DNA of 64,000 nucleotides, from positions 47,122 through 111,121 of the forward strand of contig WTPW01000948.1 in the NCBI GenBank assembly GCA_009809945.1. The letters are read 5' to 3'. This stretch comes from Gigaspora margarita. Taxonomy: Eukaryota; Glomeromycota; Glomeromycetes; Diversisporales; Gigasporaceae. The position numbers and the translations under genes are program-made. Under the pieces are notes generated by a model. The model searched no databases. It saw only the letters and a list, made by a program, of their open reading frames with translations, and was not told where the DNA came from. Below are positions 24,174 through 35,533 of this stretch, in pieces. Numbering within the stretch: the stretch's first letter is position 1; every line of letters starts with the position of its first letter.

Positions 24174-24413
24174 NNNNNNNNNNNNNNNNNNNNNNNNNNN
24201 NNNNNNNNNNNNNNNNNNNNNNNNNNNNNNNNNNNNNNNNNNNNNNNNNNNNNNNNNNNNNNNNNNNNNNNNNNNNNNNNNNNNNNNNNNNNNNNNNNNN
24301 NNNNNNNNNNNNNNNNNNNNNNNNNNNNNNNNNNNNNNNNNNNNNNNNNNNNNNNNNNNNNNNNNNNNNNNNNNNNNNNNNNNNNNNNNNNNNNNNNNNN
24401 NNNNNNNNNNNNN
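24174..24413. other. Assembly gap (240 N)
   Basis: Run of N in T-rich sequence. Confidence 1.
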
Positions 24414-24715
24414 TTTTTTAATTATATATTTATTTTTATTTAAATTTTTATTTTTAATTTTAAATTATTTTTAATATTTCGTACTTTATTTATTTATTTG
24501 TTTGTTTTTTTTGATGTTTTTTCTTTGGGAATAGGTTTTTTTATGGGAGGATGAGAGTTAGTTAGGTGGATAATAGGGGAGGTAATGGATCTTTTACGGG
24601 TGGAAGAGTGGGGCGGATGGATCTTTTACGAGTAGAAGAGTAGAGAGACTAGATCTTTTACAGGTGGAAGGGTAGGAAGATAGATGTTTTTCAGAAGAGT
24701 AAGTATCGTAGGTAT

Positions 24716-24815
24716 GCGCATATATGCAATGGTGGGAATAAACCAAATTTTTAGTTATTCCTTACTATGGAAATAACCAGAAATTTACTTTATTCCCACC
24801 ATTGTATATATGCGC
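24716..24815. mobile_element. 100-bp foldback (GCGCATATATGCAATGGTGG)
   Basis: 27-bp arms with one mismatch, GCGCATATATGCAATGGTGG...AATAAA, mirrored at 24789-24814. Possible TA flanks. Lies within the 22692-25112 element. Confidence 0.75.
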
Positions 24816-25374
24816 TAGAGATGAAGCGCTATCTATTTAATATGATTTTGTAAATAAACTAAGTGCGTGAAACAAAAATTTAGGGATGAAGCCTTAACGT
24901 TAAAGGTTATAGGTTTAAATTAATGCTTACTATAAAAATAGTTAATTAGAATTTATTAGCAGGCCAGTTTCGGAGTTTTATATAGTTTCGGAGTATCAGT
25001 ATAGTTTCGGGTCTTTCAGCAAGTTTTGGTCAAGAAGGTCATGTCCGAAACTGGTAATACCAGTTTCAGTTTCGGTCAATCCGAAACTATATAGTTTCGG
25101 GCAGCATCATTAATTCAATGTGCAAATCTTTTTGCACCGGACCATATTAATCACAAATATATATAAGTATATTACGTGCTTTTTTTTATTATTTTTTTAT
25201 TTTAATTTAAATTTATTTATTTTTTTTTATTTTAAATTTATTTAATTTTTTATTTATTTAATTTTTAAATTTTTTTATTTATTTTTCAAACATATATAAT
25301 TAAAGTTTTTGCGTAATGATGATTGGTTGGATATATGCATATGATTAATTATAATGTTTATTGATTGTACTACC

Positions 25375-25557
25375 ACAACACATGATGTGTAGACAATCAA
25401 AATTTTTCTCCGCTTTAATCAACCTCCTTTTATAGTAATTAGTTTGCTTATTTTTGCCTTTTTTTGCAGATCTTTTTATATTTAGTAATTTTTGTAAAAC
25501 CTTACCCTTTTGTAGATATTTTAGGGTCCTGTATCAGCCCTTTCTATTGCAAAGGCC
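25375..25557. mobile_element. MITE fragment, GGGGCCTTTGC family, composite
   Basis: Ends in CCCTTTCTATTGCAAAGGCCC. Its inner part is the reverse complement of 6905-7060. It therefore repeats, in inverted orientation, the composite seen at 6.6-7.1 kb. 25140-25370 before it is low-complexity A+T with nothing recognised. Confidence 0.65.
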
Positions 25558-25582
25558 CATATAATATATATATATAATATTA

Positions 25583-26807
25583 TAGTCAGACCCCATAAAT
25601 GCAACTCCCCAAATGCAATACCTCTCTAAATGCAAGACTAAAGCTGGGCTCGTAATGGGACTTATAGATAAATGCACGTTCTTTATTCTGCAATTGCATG
25701 AAATTTTTTGGCCCATCTATAGTAGGTTCTTTCTATAAATGCATGCACGTAACTATTAGCCAATAAAAGGTTTGTATTGTTGGATTAAGCATGCAGGGGT
25801 GTAATTTCAAATTTTGGTCTAAATTAAGCTTAATTCGGACCAAAATTCAAGTAATGCCCTTGTGCGTTATTTCATGCTTCTACAGTACTAAAATTTTGTT
25901 AAGCTCATTAACATAAAGTAAAAAAATATGATACCATAGATTAACAATAAATTAAATAATAGGTTTAATAAATCTTGGAACACTTTTACAACAGTTAACC
26001 CAGTGATTATTATGAATTGTCACTCTCTATATAATCACATAGTAAGTTTTATTGGTCAAAAATATAAACAAATATTAGATTATATCAATTACGTTATCTA
26101 AATCTCAGATCATATAAACTCAATTTTTATAGTATGTATATATTCATACATGTTCTTGTTGTATATAGTGTGATTTGATACCCATCTAGGGACACTTCAA
26201 GAATAGTAAATCTAGTGATCATCATCTCATCATGTGAAATTATGCAATTACATCATTTGTTTACTTGTACTAACAAAATTGGATTAAACTATATTATCAT
26301 ATAACCTAACACTAACTCTAACTTAGGCTATTTTTTTTTAATCATGTAAAATGATGAACATGAAAATATCACTGGGTTCACTGTTCTTGAAATTACCCGA
26401 TATCCAAAATTTTCCATGGCACTGATCCTATCAGCTATTTTATCTGATTTTTGTTTATATTATTTTGCCAATCAAATTTATTTTGTGATTATATAGAGGG
26501 AGATAGCCCATGATCATCCATGTTCATCACTGGGTTAACTGTTGTATAATCTTCCCTAAATTTTTATTAAAGAGTTATTCACAAGTACATGAGTAAAGTT
26601 AGCTAACAACCTAATAGAGCATTGTGTAAGTATTGCTTGAAGGTATAACAATAATAGTAATTTTATTAATAAGATATATCGTAACCAATTATTGGTTAAT
26701 AAGAGTTCACGTGTTCACGATTTGATTGGCTATTCTATAATTGCAACCCTCACTAAATGCACGCTTTAGGGCTGGTCCCGATGACTTGCATTTATGGGGT
26801 CTGACTG
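25583..26807. mobile_element. mariner/Tc1-like non-autonomous element (TA flanks)
   Basis: Ends TAGTCAGACCCCATAAATGC and (complement) CAGTCAGACCCCATAAATGC, flanked by TA at 25581-25582 and 26808-26809. The interior is non-coding and dominated by nested inverted copies of one phrase (GTTAACCCAGTGA) between about 25985 and 26565. Confidence 0.88.
25985..26565. repeat. Four-fold inverted-repeat core
   Basis: CAACAGTTAACCCAGTGA (near 26000) and its mirror (near 26530) bracket AGAATAGTAAATCTAGTGA (near 26205) and a mirrored AACAGTGAACCCAGTGA (near 26370). Four related copies, two in each orientation. Confidence 0.75.
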
Positions 26808-26828
26808 TATATTATATATATAATTTTT

Positions 26829-27050
26829 AAGATTTTTGGTTAATCGCCAATAGTCATTACATAGTAAAGTCTAAATTCTACTATGTAAATCAGTTATTGA
26901 CGCTTAAATAAACTTATTTGAGAGACTAAATTACTCTTTTTCTAAAAGTTTCATCAAAAAAGGAGTACTTTTTATTATTTAATTTTTAATTTTTACATTC
27001 ATCGAATATATTTTTTAATAAAATTTTAATCATTTCGTTAACGCCCTTAT
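26829..27050. repeat. Core fragment of the GAAAATAAGCTAC foldback family
   Basis: Matches 19165-19360 (CATAGTAAAGTC, AGTACTTTTTATTATTTAA, CATCGAATATATTTTTT) without the termini. Confidence 0.7.
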
Positions 27051-27116
27051 ACAGTGATCTTAACTTTGTAATACATTTAATTTCTATAAGAGTAGTTCCC
27101 GTGCTTATTAGCTAAT

Positions 27117-27311
27117 ATGTATCATCCATATTTGGCAAAAAACTACCTTAAAAAGAATATTTACCATAACGCAAAGTTGAAAGCGTTGTATATAGTCTAT
27201 GCTCTTGCTCTTGCCTTTGCTCATGCTCTGCTCTTGCTCTTGCTCATGCTCTTACTAGCACAATGTTATTGTTGCACTAATGGGACTATAAGAAAAATTT
27301 TGCAAATCTAA
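27117..27311 (+). other. Short ORF dominated by a GCTCTTGCTCTT microsatellite
   Basis: About ten GCTCTTGCTCWTGCT units at 27200-27255 give an Ala/Leu-rich peptide. There is no domain and no neighbouring exon that I can recognise; it is probably not a gene. Confidence 0.5.
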
Positions 27312-27445
27312 TTTATTTTTAGAAAAATAAATTGTTTTTCATAGATATCGTATACATGATCTCTTTGTTTTTCATTTTATATTTTTTCTGCTTTCAGATT
27401 TTTTGCCGTGTTGATGCTTTGATAATCAATAACTTGCTTCTTTAA

Positions 27446-27819
27446 TTACCAATCCAGATAAGATCGGCACTATAGCTATATTATTACCATATTTGGAATT
27501 AAGGATAAACAAATATATAAACAATATATTAGTAAATCTGTTTTAGGCCTAATAAAAAGTTTTTTTTTATACTAAGTAAATATTATTTTTGGCTCTAAGT
27601 AAAGTTGTAGAGCAGGTTCTTATGCGTTTACCACCAAAATTTCATTAAAATCGGACTTGTAGATAAGAAGATATGAGTAAAAACGTTTTTAGAATTCTTT
27701 AAATCATATAAAAATTTTATATATACAGGCCTGATCTAGATTTTGTACTACCTTGTTATATATTTGTTTTGCCCCAATTCTAAATATAAAAATAGTGCTG
27801 ATCTTATCCGGATTGGCAA
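27446..27819. mobile_element. 374-bp piggyBac-like (TTAA) MITE, second family
   Basis: TTACCAATCCAGATAAGATC...GGCACTAT is mirrored at the right with three mismatches in about 28, directly flanked by TTAA at 27442-27445 and 27820-27823. The ends differ from the GGGTAGAG family, but the interior carries the shared cassette at 27603-27665. Confidence 0.82.
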
Positions 27820-27823
27820 TTAA

Positions 27824-28243
27824 TGAACGAGATGTTTGTAGTCTTCTTTGTGGTACTGCTAGATTTTATGTTTTTTTTTTTTTTTTTTTTGCATTACGAT
27901 AAGCATTATTTGATGATGATCTAATGATCTATAGTGGTTTAGCCAATTTAATAAAAACTTTTTTTCTCAATAATATTGTAATTTAAAATTTGCAACAAGA
28001 CCTTAGATTCAAGGATTCCAGAATAATTTTGAAATAATCAGTTCACTTACCTATAGCAAACCTCTAAGTAGCATCTTTTAAAGTATGTTTATTTTAAAGT
28101 ATAGAAGCTCAACTAACAACTCGAACAGTTAGTAATTTTAGGATTTCAGTATTTATATACTTTAACGGTACTGTTCAACGAAAATTATTGAAAAACTTTT
28201 AAATGATTATATTGAACTCCTTAATGATGAGGAAGACTTTAAT
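27824..28243. other. A+T-rich spacer, nothing recognised
   Basis: A 20-T run near 27870-27890; no coding or RNA signal seen. Confidence 0.5.
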
Positions 28244-28566
28244 GTACCGTATTTTCCTGAAAATAAGCTACCATTTTTGGGCAAAAAGTTACACAAAAAA
28301 GCATAGGGGTAGCTTATTTTCGAGTTGTTGAATTTTTTGAAAAATTGAAAAACGTACTAATAAAAAGTTGTCCAAATGCCATGAAATTTTTACTGTAGAT
28401 GTATTTCGTTGTTCTGAACAACTTACTTAAAAACACTTTTAAGGTTTACATAGTAAAATAAAAAGTTTTATATGTAGTGACTGTTAACGCGTTTTTTAAA
28501 AATTCAGCTGAAAATCTGGGGGGTAGCTTATTTTAGGAGGTAGCTTATTATGGGGAAAATACGGTA
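28244..28566. mobile_element. GAAAATAAGCTAC foldback family, shorter copy
   Basis: Ends TACCGTATTTTCC and mirror. GAAAATAAGCTACC and GGTAGCTTATTTT repeats lie inside both ends. The 9-bp flanks (ACTTTAATG / ATTGTTAAT) do not match, so the duplication has decayed or the ends were rearranged. Confidence 0.8.
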
Positions 28567-28889
28567 ATTGTTAATGTTGAAAAAATTCTGAATATAAAAA
28601 CTTTTAAAACTTGTTCCTTTATTTTGAGAATCAGGTTTGATACATTATACGTGATTTTTAAAGCTTGAATTCAGAAAATAGATTAGTTTTAAATAATAGC
28701 TCAAATATTTACAGGTTAGATAACCATTATATTATTTATGCTAATATTGATGATTATGTTGTAATAAATTTTAATACTATTATACGCTTAATAAAATTGC
28801 TTAATAAATTTTATTTATTTAATTTACAATTTTTTTATAATAAAAGAAAAAAACTATTCTTCAATTTGCAATTTAATCTATCCTGATAC

Positions 28890-29340
28890 AAGATTTAGAA
28901 TAATTAATGTGGTATTTGTACAAAATGCATTAGCTAATACTTTTTACCCTTCTGATCCACATTTATTATTTCAATTGAGACCTAGAGAAGTTAACGTGGT
29001 GCATCAGCTAATGCTTTACGTTCTTGCAAGTACATCGGCTAATGCTTTTCGTTCTTTTGATTCAAGTTTATTGTTCCATTCAAGATTCGGAGTAATCAAT
29101 ATGCTGTTTTTGCAAAGTGCATTGGCTAATGCTTTTTGCTCTTCTGATCCAAGTTTTTTATCCCTACTAGAATCCAGAAAAGACAATACAGATTCTTCAA
29201 AGTGCATCAGCTAATGCCTTTCATCTTTTTGATTCAAATCGTTTTTCTGATCCAAGTTTTTTTTTCAACCAAATCAATACGGTATTCCTACAAACTGCCT
29301 TGGATGATGCCCTTTGTCCTTCTTTATTATTCCAGAGAAG
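28890..29340 (+). repeat. Diverged long tandem repeat (GCATCAGCTAATGCTTTT units)
   Basis: About five units of 70-110 bp: GCATYRGCTAATGCTTTT, YGTTCTTCTGATCCAAGTTTATT, then a variable part ending RGAGTAATYAAYRTGGT. More single units occur at 29832-29920 and 31353-31430. Frames stay open in places (ORF 28909-29214, ALANAFCSSDPS) but units differ by indels; a coding role is unproven. Confidence 0.7.
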
Positions 29341-29349
29341 TCAGTGTAA

Positions 29350-29633
29350 TATTTTTGCAAAATGCAAAAATGAATAGACTTACATCGATTCCAATAATAA
29401 CTAACAATAACAATTCCAACGGTGAGATCACATCTAAAAAAAAAAATGGTAGTAAATTTAAGAAAAAAAAGAAACACAATGCAAAAATGAATAGGCTTAT
29501 CAATTCTAATGACTCTAACAATGATCATAACAATAATTCTAGCGACAACTTCAACGGCAAAATTACATCTGAAAAGAAAAGTTTTATCACCAGAGAACGA
29601 TTCAAAGACTTCAAAGATCTCTTAAACACCTAA
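29350..29633 (+). other. Unrecognised ORF segment, Asn/Lys-rich with an internal duplication
   Basis: The frame encodes two copies of NAKMNRL followed by an Asn-rich stretch and G(E/K)ITS(K/E)KK, then FITRERFKDFKDLLNT and a stop at 29631. I do not recognise it. The Asn/Lys bias may be composition only. It follows directly on the tandem repeat at 28890-29340 in the same ORF (from 29202). Confidence 0.35.
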
Positions 29634-29911
29634 AATAAGAAAGGAGTTAGTGGAAGTTAGTGCAAAAAAAAAACAAGTAATAAAAAACAAGGGCAGAAAG
29701 TCTAAGAAAAAAATTACTAATCTCAGAAAAATGACAAAAAAAAAACAATGAATCTCCTCCACTGTCAGAAAATATCTAAGCACCTAAAATAAGCAAGAAA
29801 AAGTTAATAGAAAAACAAGAAACAATGAAATAATGCATCAGCTAATGCTTTTTAACCTTTTAATCCAAGTTTATTGTTCCAACTACGATTTAGATAAATC
29901 AACGTAGTGCT

Positions 29912-30012
29912 CTTGAAACTGTACTAATATTTTCTGTTCTTCTGTTCGAAGTTTATTATAAGTTATAATAAACTTCGAACAGAAGAACAGAAAATATTAG
30001 TACAGTTTCAAG
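29912..30012. repeat. Perfect palindrome, 50-bp arms, one-base spacer
   Basis: CTTGAAACTGTACTAATATT... (29912-29961) is followed by one G and then its exact complement (29963-30012). The left arm is a unit of the diverged tandem repeat; the right arm ends where the 30013-31340 element begins. Confidence 0.95.
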
Positions 30013-30504
30013 TAGAGGTTGTACCCATTTATTCGACAACCTGAAAACTGTTATTTTGATACTATTTCAGAATAAATTATACTTATCCAGTTAATCCAGT
30101 TAATTTATATTAATATAAAAACTGCATATTATTATCTTAATAATTGTGACAGATCATAACGAAATCAGATTAAAATGAGATATGTTATATAAAAAAATTG
30201 ACAAATCTCTCAAAAAATAAAATTTTTGGTGCACATTTTTTAAGATTAGGGATTAAGGTTAAAGGTTAGTTTTAGAATAGAGTTTATATTAAATAAATAT
30301 AAGTGGTTTTAGAGTATTAAATAGAAACGGAGATTTCATATTAATTGTGATCTGCTACAATAATTTCTTAGTAGAACCCATTTAAAAAGATTGAGAAGAT
30401 TTAAATGTTAATTAATCGAACCCTTAATTATTAAGAAAAGGTAGAAGCTGGAGCTTTTGCAATATGAGTAAAGAGCAGTTTATTTAATAGTTGGGAGTAG
30501 AGAC

Positions 30505-30577
30505 CAATAATTTATTAAGTACCAATAATTTATTAAGTACCAATAATTTATTAAGTACCAATAATTTATTAAGTAAT
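30505..30577 (+). repeat. Tandem array of ACCAATAATTTATTAAGT, 4 units
   Basis: Four nearly perfect 18-bp units back to back, without spacers. Confidence 0.92.
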
Positions 30578-30816
30578 TAAGCCACAATTTTTCGTTATCT
30601 GTCAATACAAAAAAGACTAGTTATAGTTAATTAGTTTATCTTTTTTACATTTGGCAACCAAAAAATCGACCATTGACAAAACCTTAATTAATTACAAGGT
30701 AGTTGTGCGATGCTATCACACTAAAACCAGGAACGTAGGTTCAATAATTATACAAGAGTCGATATGACCTATTTTTTTGTCAAAGTGTCACTTCAGATTG
30801 ACGATGATGTTATAGC

Positions 30817-30931
30817 TAGGGTTGTTAATGGAGTACTCCAAATATTAATAAAACATATAACCTACTTTTGGAGTGCCCGTGAGTGGGTTATATGTTTTAT
30901 TATTGACTAGAATACACCATTAACAACCCTA
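30817..30931. mobile_element. 115-bp hAT MITE
   Basis: TAGGGTTGTTAATGG and its mirror; flanks GTTATAGC / GTCACAGC agree at 6 of 8. The inner part is a second inverted repeat (AAAACATATAACC...GGTTATATGTTTT). Confidence 0.82.
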
Positions 30932-31434
30932 GTCACAGCATTGATTTTGGTATCTAATGAAATAATTCGATTATTACATCCAATCAGAATTAAGATTTTG
31001 TGGACAAACGCAAAATATGAATTAGACCATATACTCCATTTCATTATGTTTCTGGTAAAGAGAATTTGAAAGTTTAGGGTTATATGTCAGTTATTTTTCC
31101 TGCTGGAAAGAATTAGCCACCAAGATCATAAAATTTTCTCTCTGTCTACAGTTTTACAGAAAATTAAAAGCTATAATATGTAGCACACTATGAATTCTTT
31201 ATTGTTAAGCAGAGCATTGCAATAAACCGAAATTGTATATTTTTTTGGTTAAATTTGTGTAATCTGATTTATAATCCGGTTTGTCATCTGTAAACGAGTG
31301 GATATTCCAGGATTAAATTTTATAACAGGTACAACCTCTATTCCAAAGATATTCTTGTAAAAAACATCAGCTAGTGCTTTTCGACCTTCTGATTTAAATT
31401 TATTGTTTTGTATTCATTATTCTAAGATTCAGGG

Positions 31435-32198
31435 AAATTAATAGTATTCATATACAATTCGAACAGTTCGAATTACTGTGGGTTATAATAGGACTGGGAA
31501 ATCTTTATTATAGGTCCCTGCTACTACAATATTCGAACACTATTATAAATTTAGAAAATGTGACCAACTTTAAATAGATTCGAATTATCATAAGTCTTGT
31601 AAAGTCATCGGCTTTGTATGATTCGCAGAAAAATTGGTCACCGCCTATAAATAGATTTGCATATATAGGTTACCAAAAAAGGTACTAGTAACAATCTGAT
31701 TTGTATCATTATTATATAATCGTTAATTATCATATGACTTAAATATTCTATAGCAATAGTTTTTTATATCATTATAGCACGGCCATCTATTTATGTTATA
31801 AATCACTTTTTTTTTATTGCATTATTCATGCTTGTTATTTTGCATAATGCATATATCATCCATACTTATATTATGTTACACTATACGAATTAAAAGAGTT
31901 CTAAAAAACATAAATAGTACAATTTATAATCAATTACCACCATACTATAATACCAATATAGCCACATTGGTACAATTTTTTTGATTAAAAACTTATTTAC
32001 AAACAAATAAAATTATCTATTATTTGTATACTTTATTAAAAAAACAAATTTTTTATAATATAAAAAAACACATAATCTGAATATTATATTTGTACTATTT
32101 TTTAATTTGTTATTTTATCTTTTTTTATCTTTTTATTTACTCAATAGCCAAAACTTTGTTAATATAATAGTAGTTGCTTGCTATAACTTCAACTATTA
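31435..32198. other. A+T-rich spacer, nothing recognised
   Basis: No gene, termini or tandem structure seen beyond short TTCGAA palindromes near 31460-31580. Confidence 0.5.
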
Positions 32199-32213
32199 AA
32201 AATTGCAACAATT

Positions 32214-32769
32214 TTTTTTTTCTTCTTCGAACACCTTGCCAATTTCATTTATCCCAGATAATGGTATATCTAGTCCCCAACTATCAAGTTCTTGTCATAA
32301 ACTTCAACCCACCTTGTCTTGCTATATTCACCACAACTTATTCTCGATAGATACTCTGAAAAGACCATATTATGAACTGATAGCCCTCAGATGCTTTGAG
32401 AGTCCCTGCAGCTAGTGTCCTGCACTGGCGCCTGTGTGTCAAATTTTTCTATTTTGAAAGAACTTTGACCCCCAAACCCTAGCCAAGCTAGGTGCTCCAA
32501 GTTCGCAGGCAAAGATTTTCCTACTATATTTTGTAACTTTGTTTACTTCCAAATCGGGATTCTTATTCAGTTTTCTTCATGGCCACAAAGTCTCAAAATA
32601 ACTGCTGCCAATTAAGTACATTATGTAACATCCCAGGTTCCTATTTTCTCGTGGTGTTGCAGTTTCCTAACCAGCTAGCTCTTGTATTCCGCCTTTGAAA
32701 AAAATTGAACTATCAACCTTTCGATTTGCTTCCTTAAAGCATAAATACTAGACTATCAACCTAGAGGAC
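32214..32769 (-). mobile_element. 556-bp retroposon (SINE-like) with 15-bp target duplication
   Basis: AAAATTGCAACAATT occurs at 32199-32213 and 32770-32784. A T run right after the left copy is the A tail of a minus-strand insertion. The 5' end (minus strand) reads GTCCTCTAGGTTGATAGTCT, with GGTTGATAGTTCAAT about 50 bases in, which loosely resembles pol III A and B boxes. No ORF with a recognisable domain. An LTR or LINE origin is not suggested. Confidence 0.8.
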
Positions 32770-32819
32770 AAAATTGCAACAATTAAAAAGCATTAACAAA
32801 TATAAGGAAAATGTGGGTA

Positions 32820-33310
32820 TTATGGACACATTAAGGTTTTTATTAGCAAAACTTTTTAATAAACAAATAGATTTTTATACAATTTTTATTATTTGAACTA
32901 TGCTTAATAAGGAATAAATTACTGCAAAAAAATCTTTATATCATATATAGTTTTAGACAGTGTTGTTACGGGACAGCTTTGGACAATGATTTGAACAATT
33001 TTGGACAATTTTGGACAATTAAATAAAGTAAAATTACTTAAAATTTTATTAAGATAACCTATTTTAATTTTAACTGAAATATGTTTAGTACCTAAAAAAA
33101 TATATAGTTATATATTTTTTAGATAGATTTATTAATTATTAAAGCCTGGACAAGCTTTGGACAATCTTGGACATTTGGACAATTTTGAAAATAAACAAGC
33201 CAAAAAGGCTGTGAACAGCCAAAATGTACAACATTGGTTTTAGATATAAATAATTAGTATACAAATAGTATATAAAAACTAAATATTAGAAGAAGAAAGG
33301 GGTATTGTGG
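32820..33310. other. A+T-rich spacer with TTTGGACAA repeats
   Basis: Short runs of TTTGGACAATTTTGGACAATT near 32980-33020 and 33150-33190; nothing else recognised. Confidence 0.5.
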
Positions 33311-33311
33311 A

Positions 33312-33640
33312 CATAGCGAATAATTTTTGATCTACTGGTCCATTTTGAATGATTTTACTACCAAAATGACCATCTTAGTGAGACAATTCTAACAAGTACA
33401 AAATCGTTAAAATCCAATCACAGGATCCCAAAATCATTAAAGGTTAAAATGAAAAAAATTTGCAGATTTAATAATATATACAAAAACTTATATTTTGTAT
33501 AAATGATAATATCTTGTCATTTAGTAATCAGAATTGGATGAATTTTATACTATTCAATTCATCTCAAAGAGACGAATTGAATGGTATCAAAATTATCCAA
33601 TTCCAATCACAGGATTATAAGATAACTCACCTGATCACAA
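33312..33640. repeat. Fragment of GTCTC/GAGAC palindrome-bearing foldback family
   Basis: 33320-33430 matches an arm of 14133-14964 (TCCATTTTGAATGATTT, CTAACAAGT, CAATCACAGGATCCCAAAA). 33535-33600 is a palindrome TTCATCTCAAAGAGACGAA of the 56220/56405 type. Confidence 0.7.
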
Positions 33641-33649
33641 TACCTCCCC

Positions 33650-34878
33650 TGTTCACAATATCTCCACCTCCCTTATATATATAGAAAACTTCAACTTTAT
33701 TTAATAATTTCTTTCAAAAAATCAATTATATGCTATTATGCAAATTCAATCTTTTAAATTTATTCTACTTCAAATATTATATAAAAATACTTATTTAATT
33801 AAACAGCTAATTTATACAATTTAATATATTTTTAATTATAAGAAATTTTATCTATTAAAAGAACTATTTTTATATATGTTTTATTTGAAGATAATTGAGT
33901 TTAATTATTTGTTTTAATTTTTAAACTAATTAGTGATTAATCAAAATTTTATATTTTAATTGGTTTAAGACAACAAATGACTATCAAATAAACTTATATT
34001 ATGTTAGCTTTATATATTCTCTAGTAATTTTTTTTTTATACCATATTATCTAAATTTTTTATTATACAAATCTACTTTCATTTATAATTAATAATTGTTC
34101 TCTATATCAAAATTTTTATAAATCTAAACTAATTTTTAAAAAACTGTAAAATAACCTTTTTTAATAAACAATACTCCATATCTGATATTCTTTTACAATT
34201 ATTTTTATAAAAATAATTTTTGTTTATAATTATTTTTATAAAAATAATTTTTGTTTATAATTATTTTTATAAAAATAATTTTTGTTTATAATTATTTTTA
34301 AAAAAATTTTACTCTAGCTTTTTATTATACAAAATAATCAATAACATCTAAATTTATTTAAAAATAAAATTACTATATTATTGTTATTTAATATTTTGCA
34401 ATTAATAAGATAAGTATACTTCTACTTTTTGCAAAAAACAACTTAAAATTAAATTTTAAAAATACTTCTTACAACCTATTAATTTATTATCTTTATTTTT
34501 TATAATGATACTTAAAACTTATATAATTTTATTATTATATAAAACTTATAAATAAATATAATATATCTTTATAATAAATAATATATATATTATATTAATT
34601 AAAATTATAAGCTATATTTAATAAATATAAATATAACTATAGTAAATACATACAAAAAAATAATAATATAACTAATTAACAATATATTAATATATTTTAA
34701 TAATAATAATATTTCAAATAAAAGCAATAATAATTAAAAATAATTTTTTTTAATATACAATTTTCTAAAAATATAGTTAACTTTCTCTATTTCAAACTGC
34801 TAGAACTGCTAATTTTTAATATAAAAATTTGCAAAAGTTTAGTTCTCAAAAAGTTAAATATAGCTAATCCAAACTTTA
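33650..34878. other. Very A+T-rich spacer with a 33-bp tandem repeat
   Basis: 34190-34305 holds about 3.5 units of TATAATTATTTTTATAAAAA-TAATTTTTGTT. Otherwise nothing recognised. Confidence 0.6.
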
Positions 34879-35533
34879 TCCCTTAAATTGTAACACAGAC
34901 AAATTTGCCTGCGTATTTTAAAAATTTTAATAAAATTTTAATAAAATTTTAAATATTGATTTTAGCTATACCTTTTCTAAGTAAAAAATATTCTTAGAGT
35001 TTTGTTTTAGTAACTTTGTTATAAAAATTTTTTAAAATTATTAAAAAACTTTAGTATAATCAAAGTTTAAAGTTCTTGTATTAGCATTTTTACTATTAAA
35101 ATTTTTTTTTAGATTTTCTTAAATTTTATATGTTCTTGTTTATAAAAAAAACTTTTACTTCTAATACAAGTCTTGATTTTTACAAATAAATCATTAAAGT
35201 TGCAATAATAAAAGTTATCATCCTTTATATAAACTACAATATTGTCTTAAAAACTATAGCTTTAAAACTAAAAATAAATAAGATTACAGAGAAATTGTGA
35301 TAAAATTTTTTAAAAATTTTTTTTCTTAAAGATATCTATTTTTAGCTTATATATAACTTAAAATTTTTTTCTTACAATATAAAAACTAATTTTGCAAAAA
35401 AGTAATCCTTATTTTCAAATATAATTGTACAAAGTTTTATTTAATTATTTTGATATTTAAAAAAAGTAAATCAGAGCAAACAAAGTGCAAAAACACAGGC
35501 AAATTTGCCTGTGTCCTACTACAATCTAAGGGA
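34879..35533. mobile_element. 655-bp TA-flanked MITE (mariner-like)
   Basis: Ends TCCCTTAAATTGTA and (complement) TCCCTTAGATTGTA, flanked by TA (34877-34878, 35534-35535). The palindrome ACAGGCAAATTTGCCTGT lies just inside the right end and a diverged copy just inside the left. Confidence 0.75.

Larger units (their letters stand above)
22692..25112. mobile_element. 2.4-kb non-autonomous hAT-like element
   Basis: The 20-bp ends TAATGATGCTGCCCGAAACT are perfectly inverted and flanked by the 8-bp duplication ATTCAATG (22684-22691, 25113-25120). Both subterminal zones repeat CCGAAACTATAT (22700-22860, 24965-25100). The interior holds a GC-richer degenerate repeat (23390-23900), a gap and a small foldback. 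No transposase is seen. Confidence 0.9.
30013..31340. mobile_element. 1.3-kb hAT-like non-autonomous element
   Basis: TAGAGGTTGTACC and its perfect mirror form the ends. The flanking octamers (GTTTCAAG / TTCCAAAG) match poorly, perhaps because the left flank was replaced by the palindrome. Non-coding. It contains a four-unit 18-bp tandem array (30505-30577) and a 115-bp MITE. Confidence 0.7.

Noticed and set aside
28235-28575. 9-bp target duplication for the foldback at 28244-28566
   Set aside because: ACTTTAATG and ATTGTTAAT do not match; the apparent TTAATG repeat is not adjacent to both ends.
30505-30577. CRISPR-like repeat
   Set aside because: Units are directly abutting with no spacers, and the context is eukaryotic.
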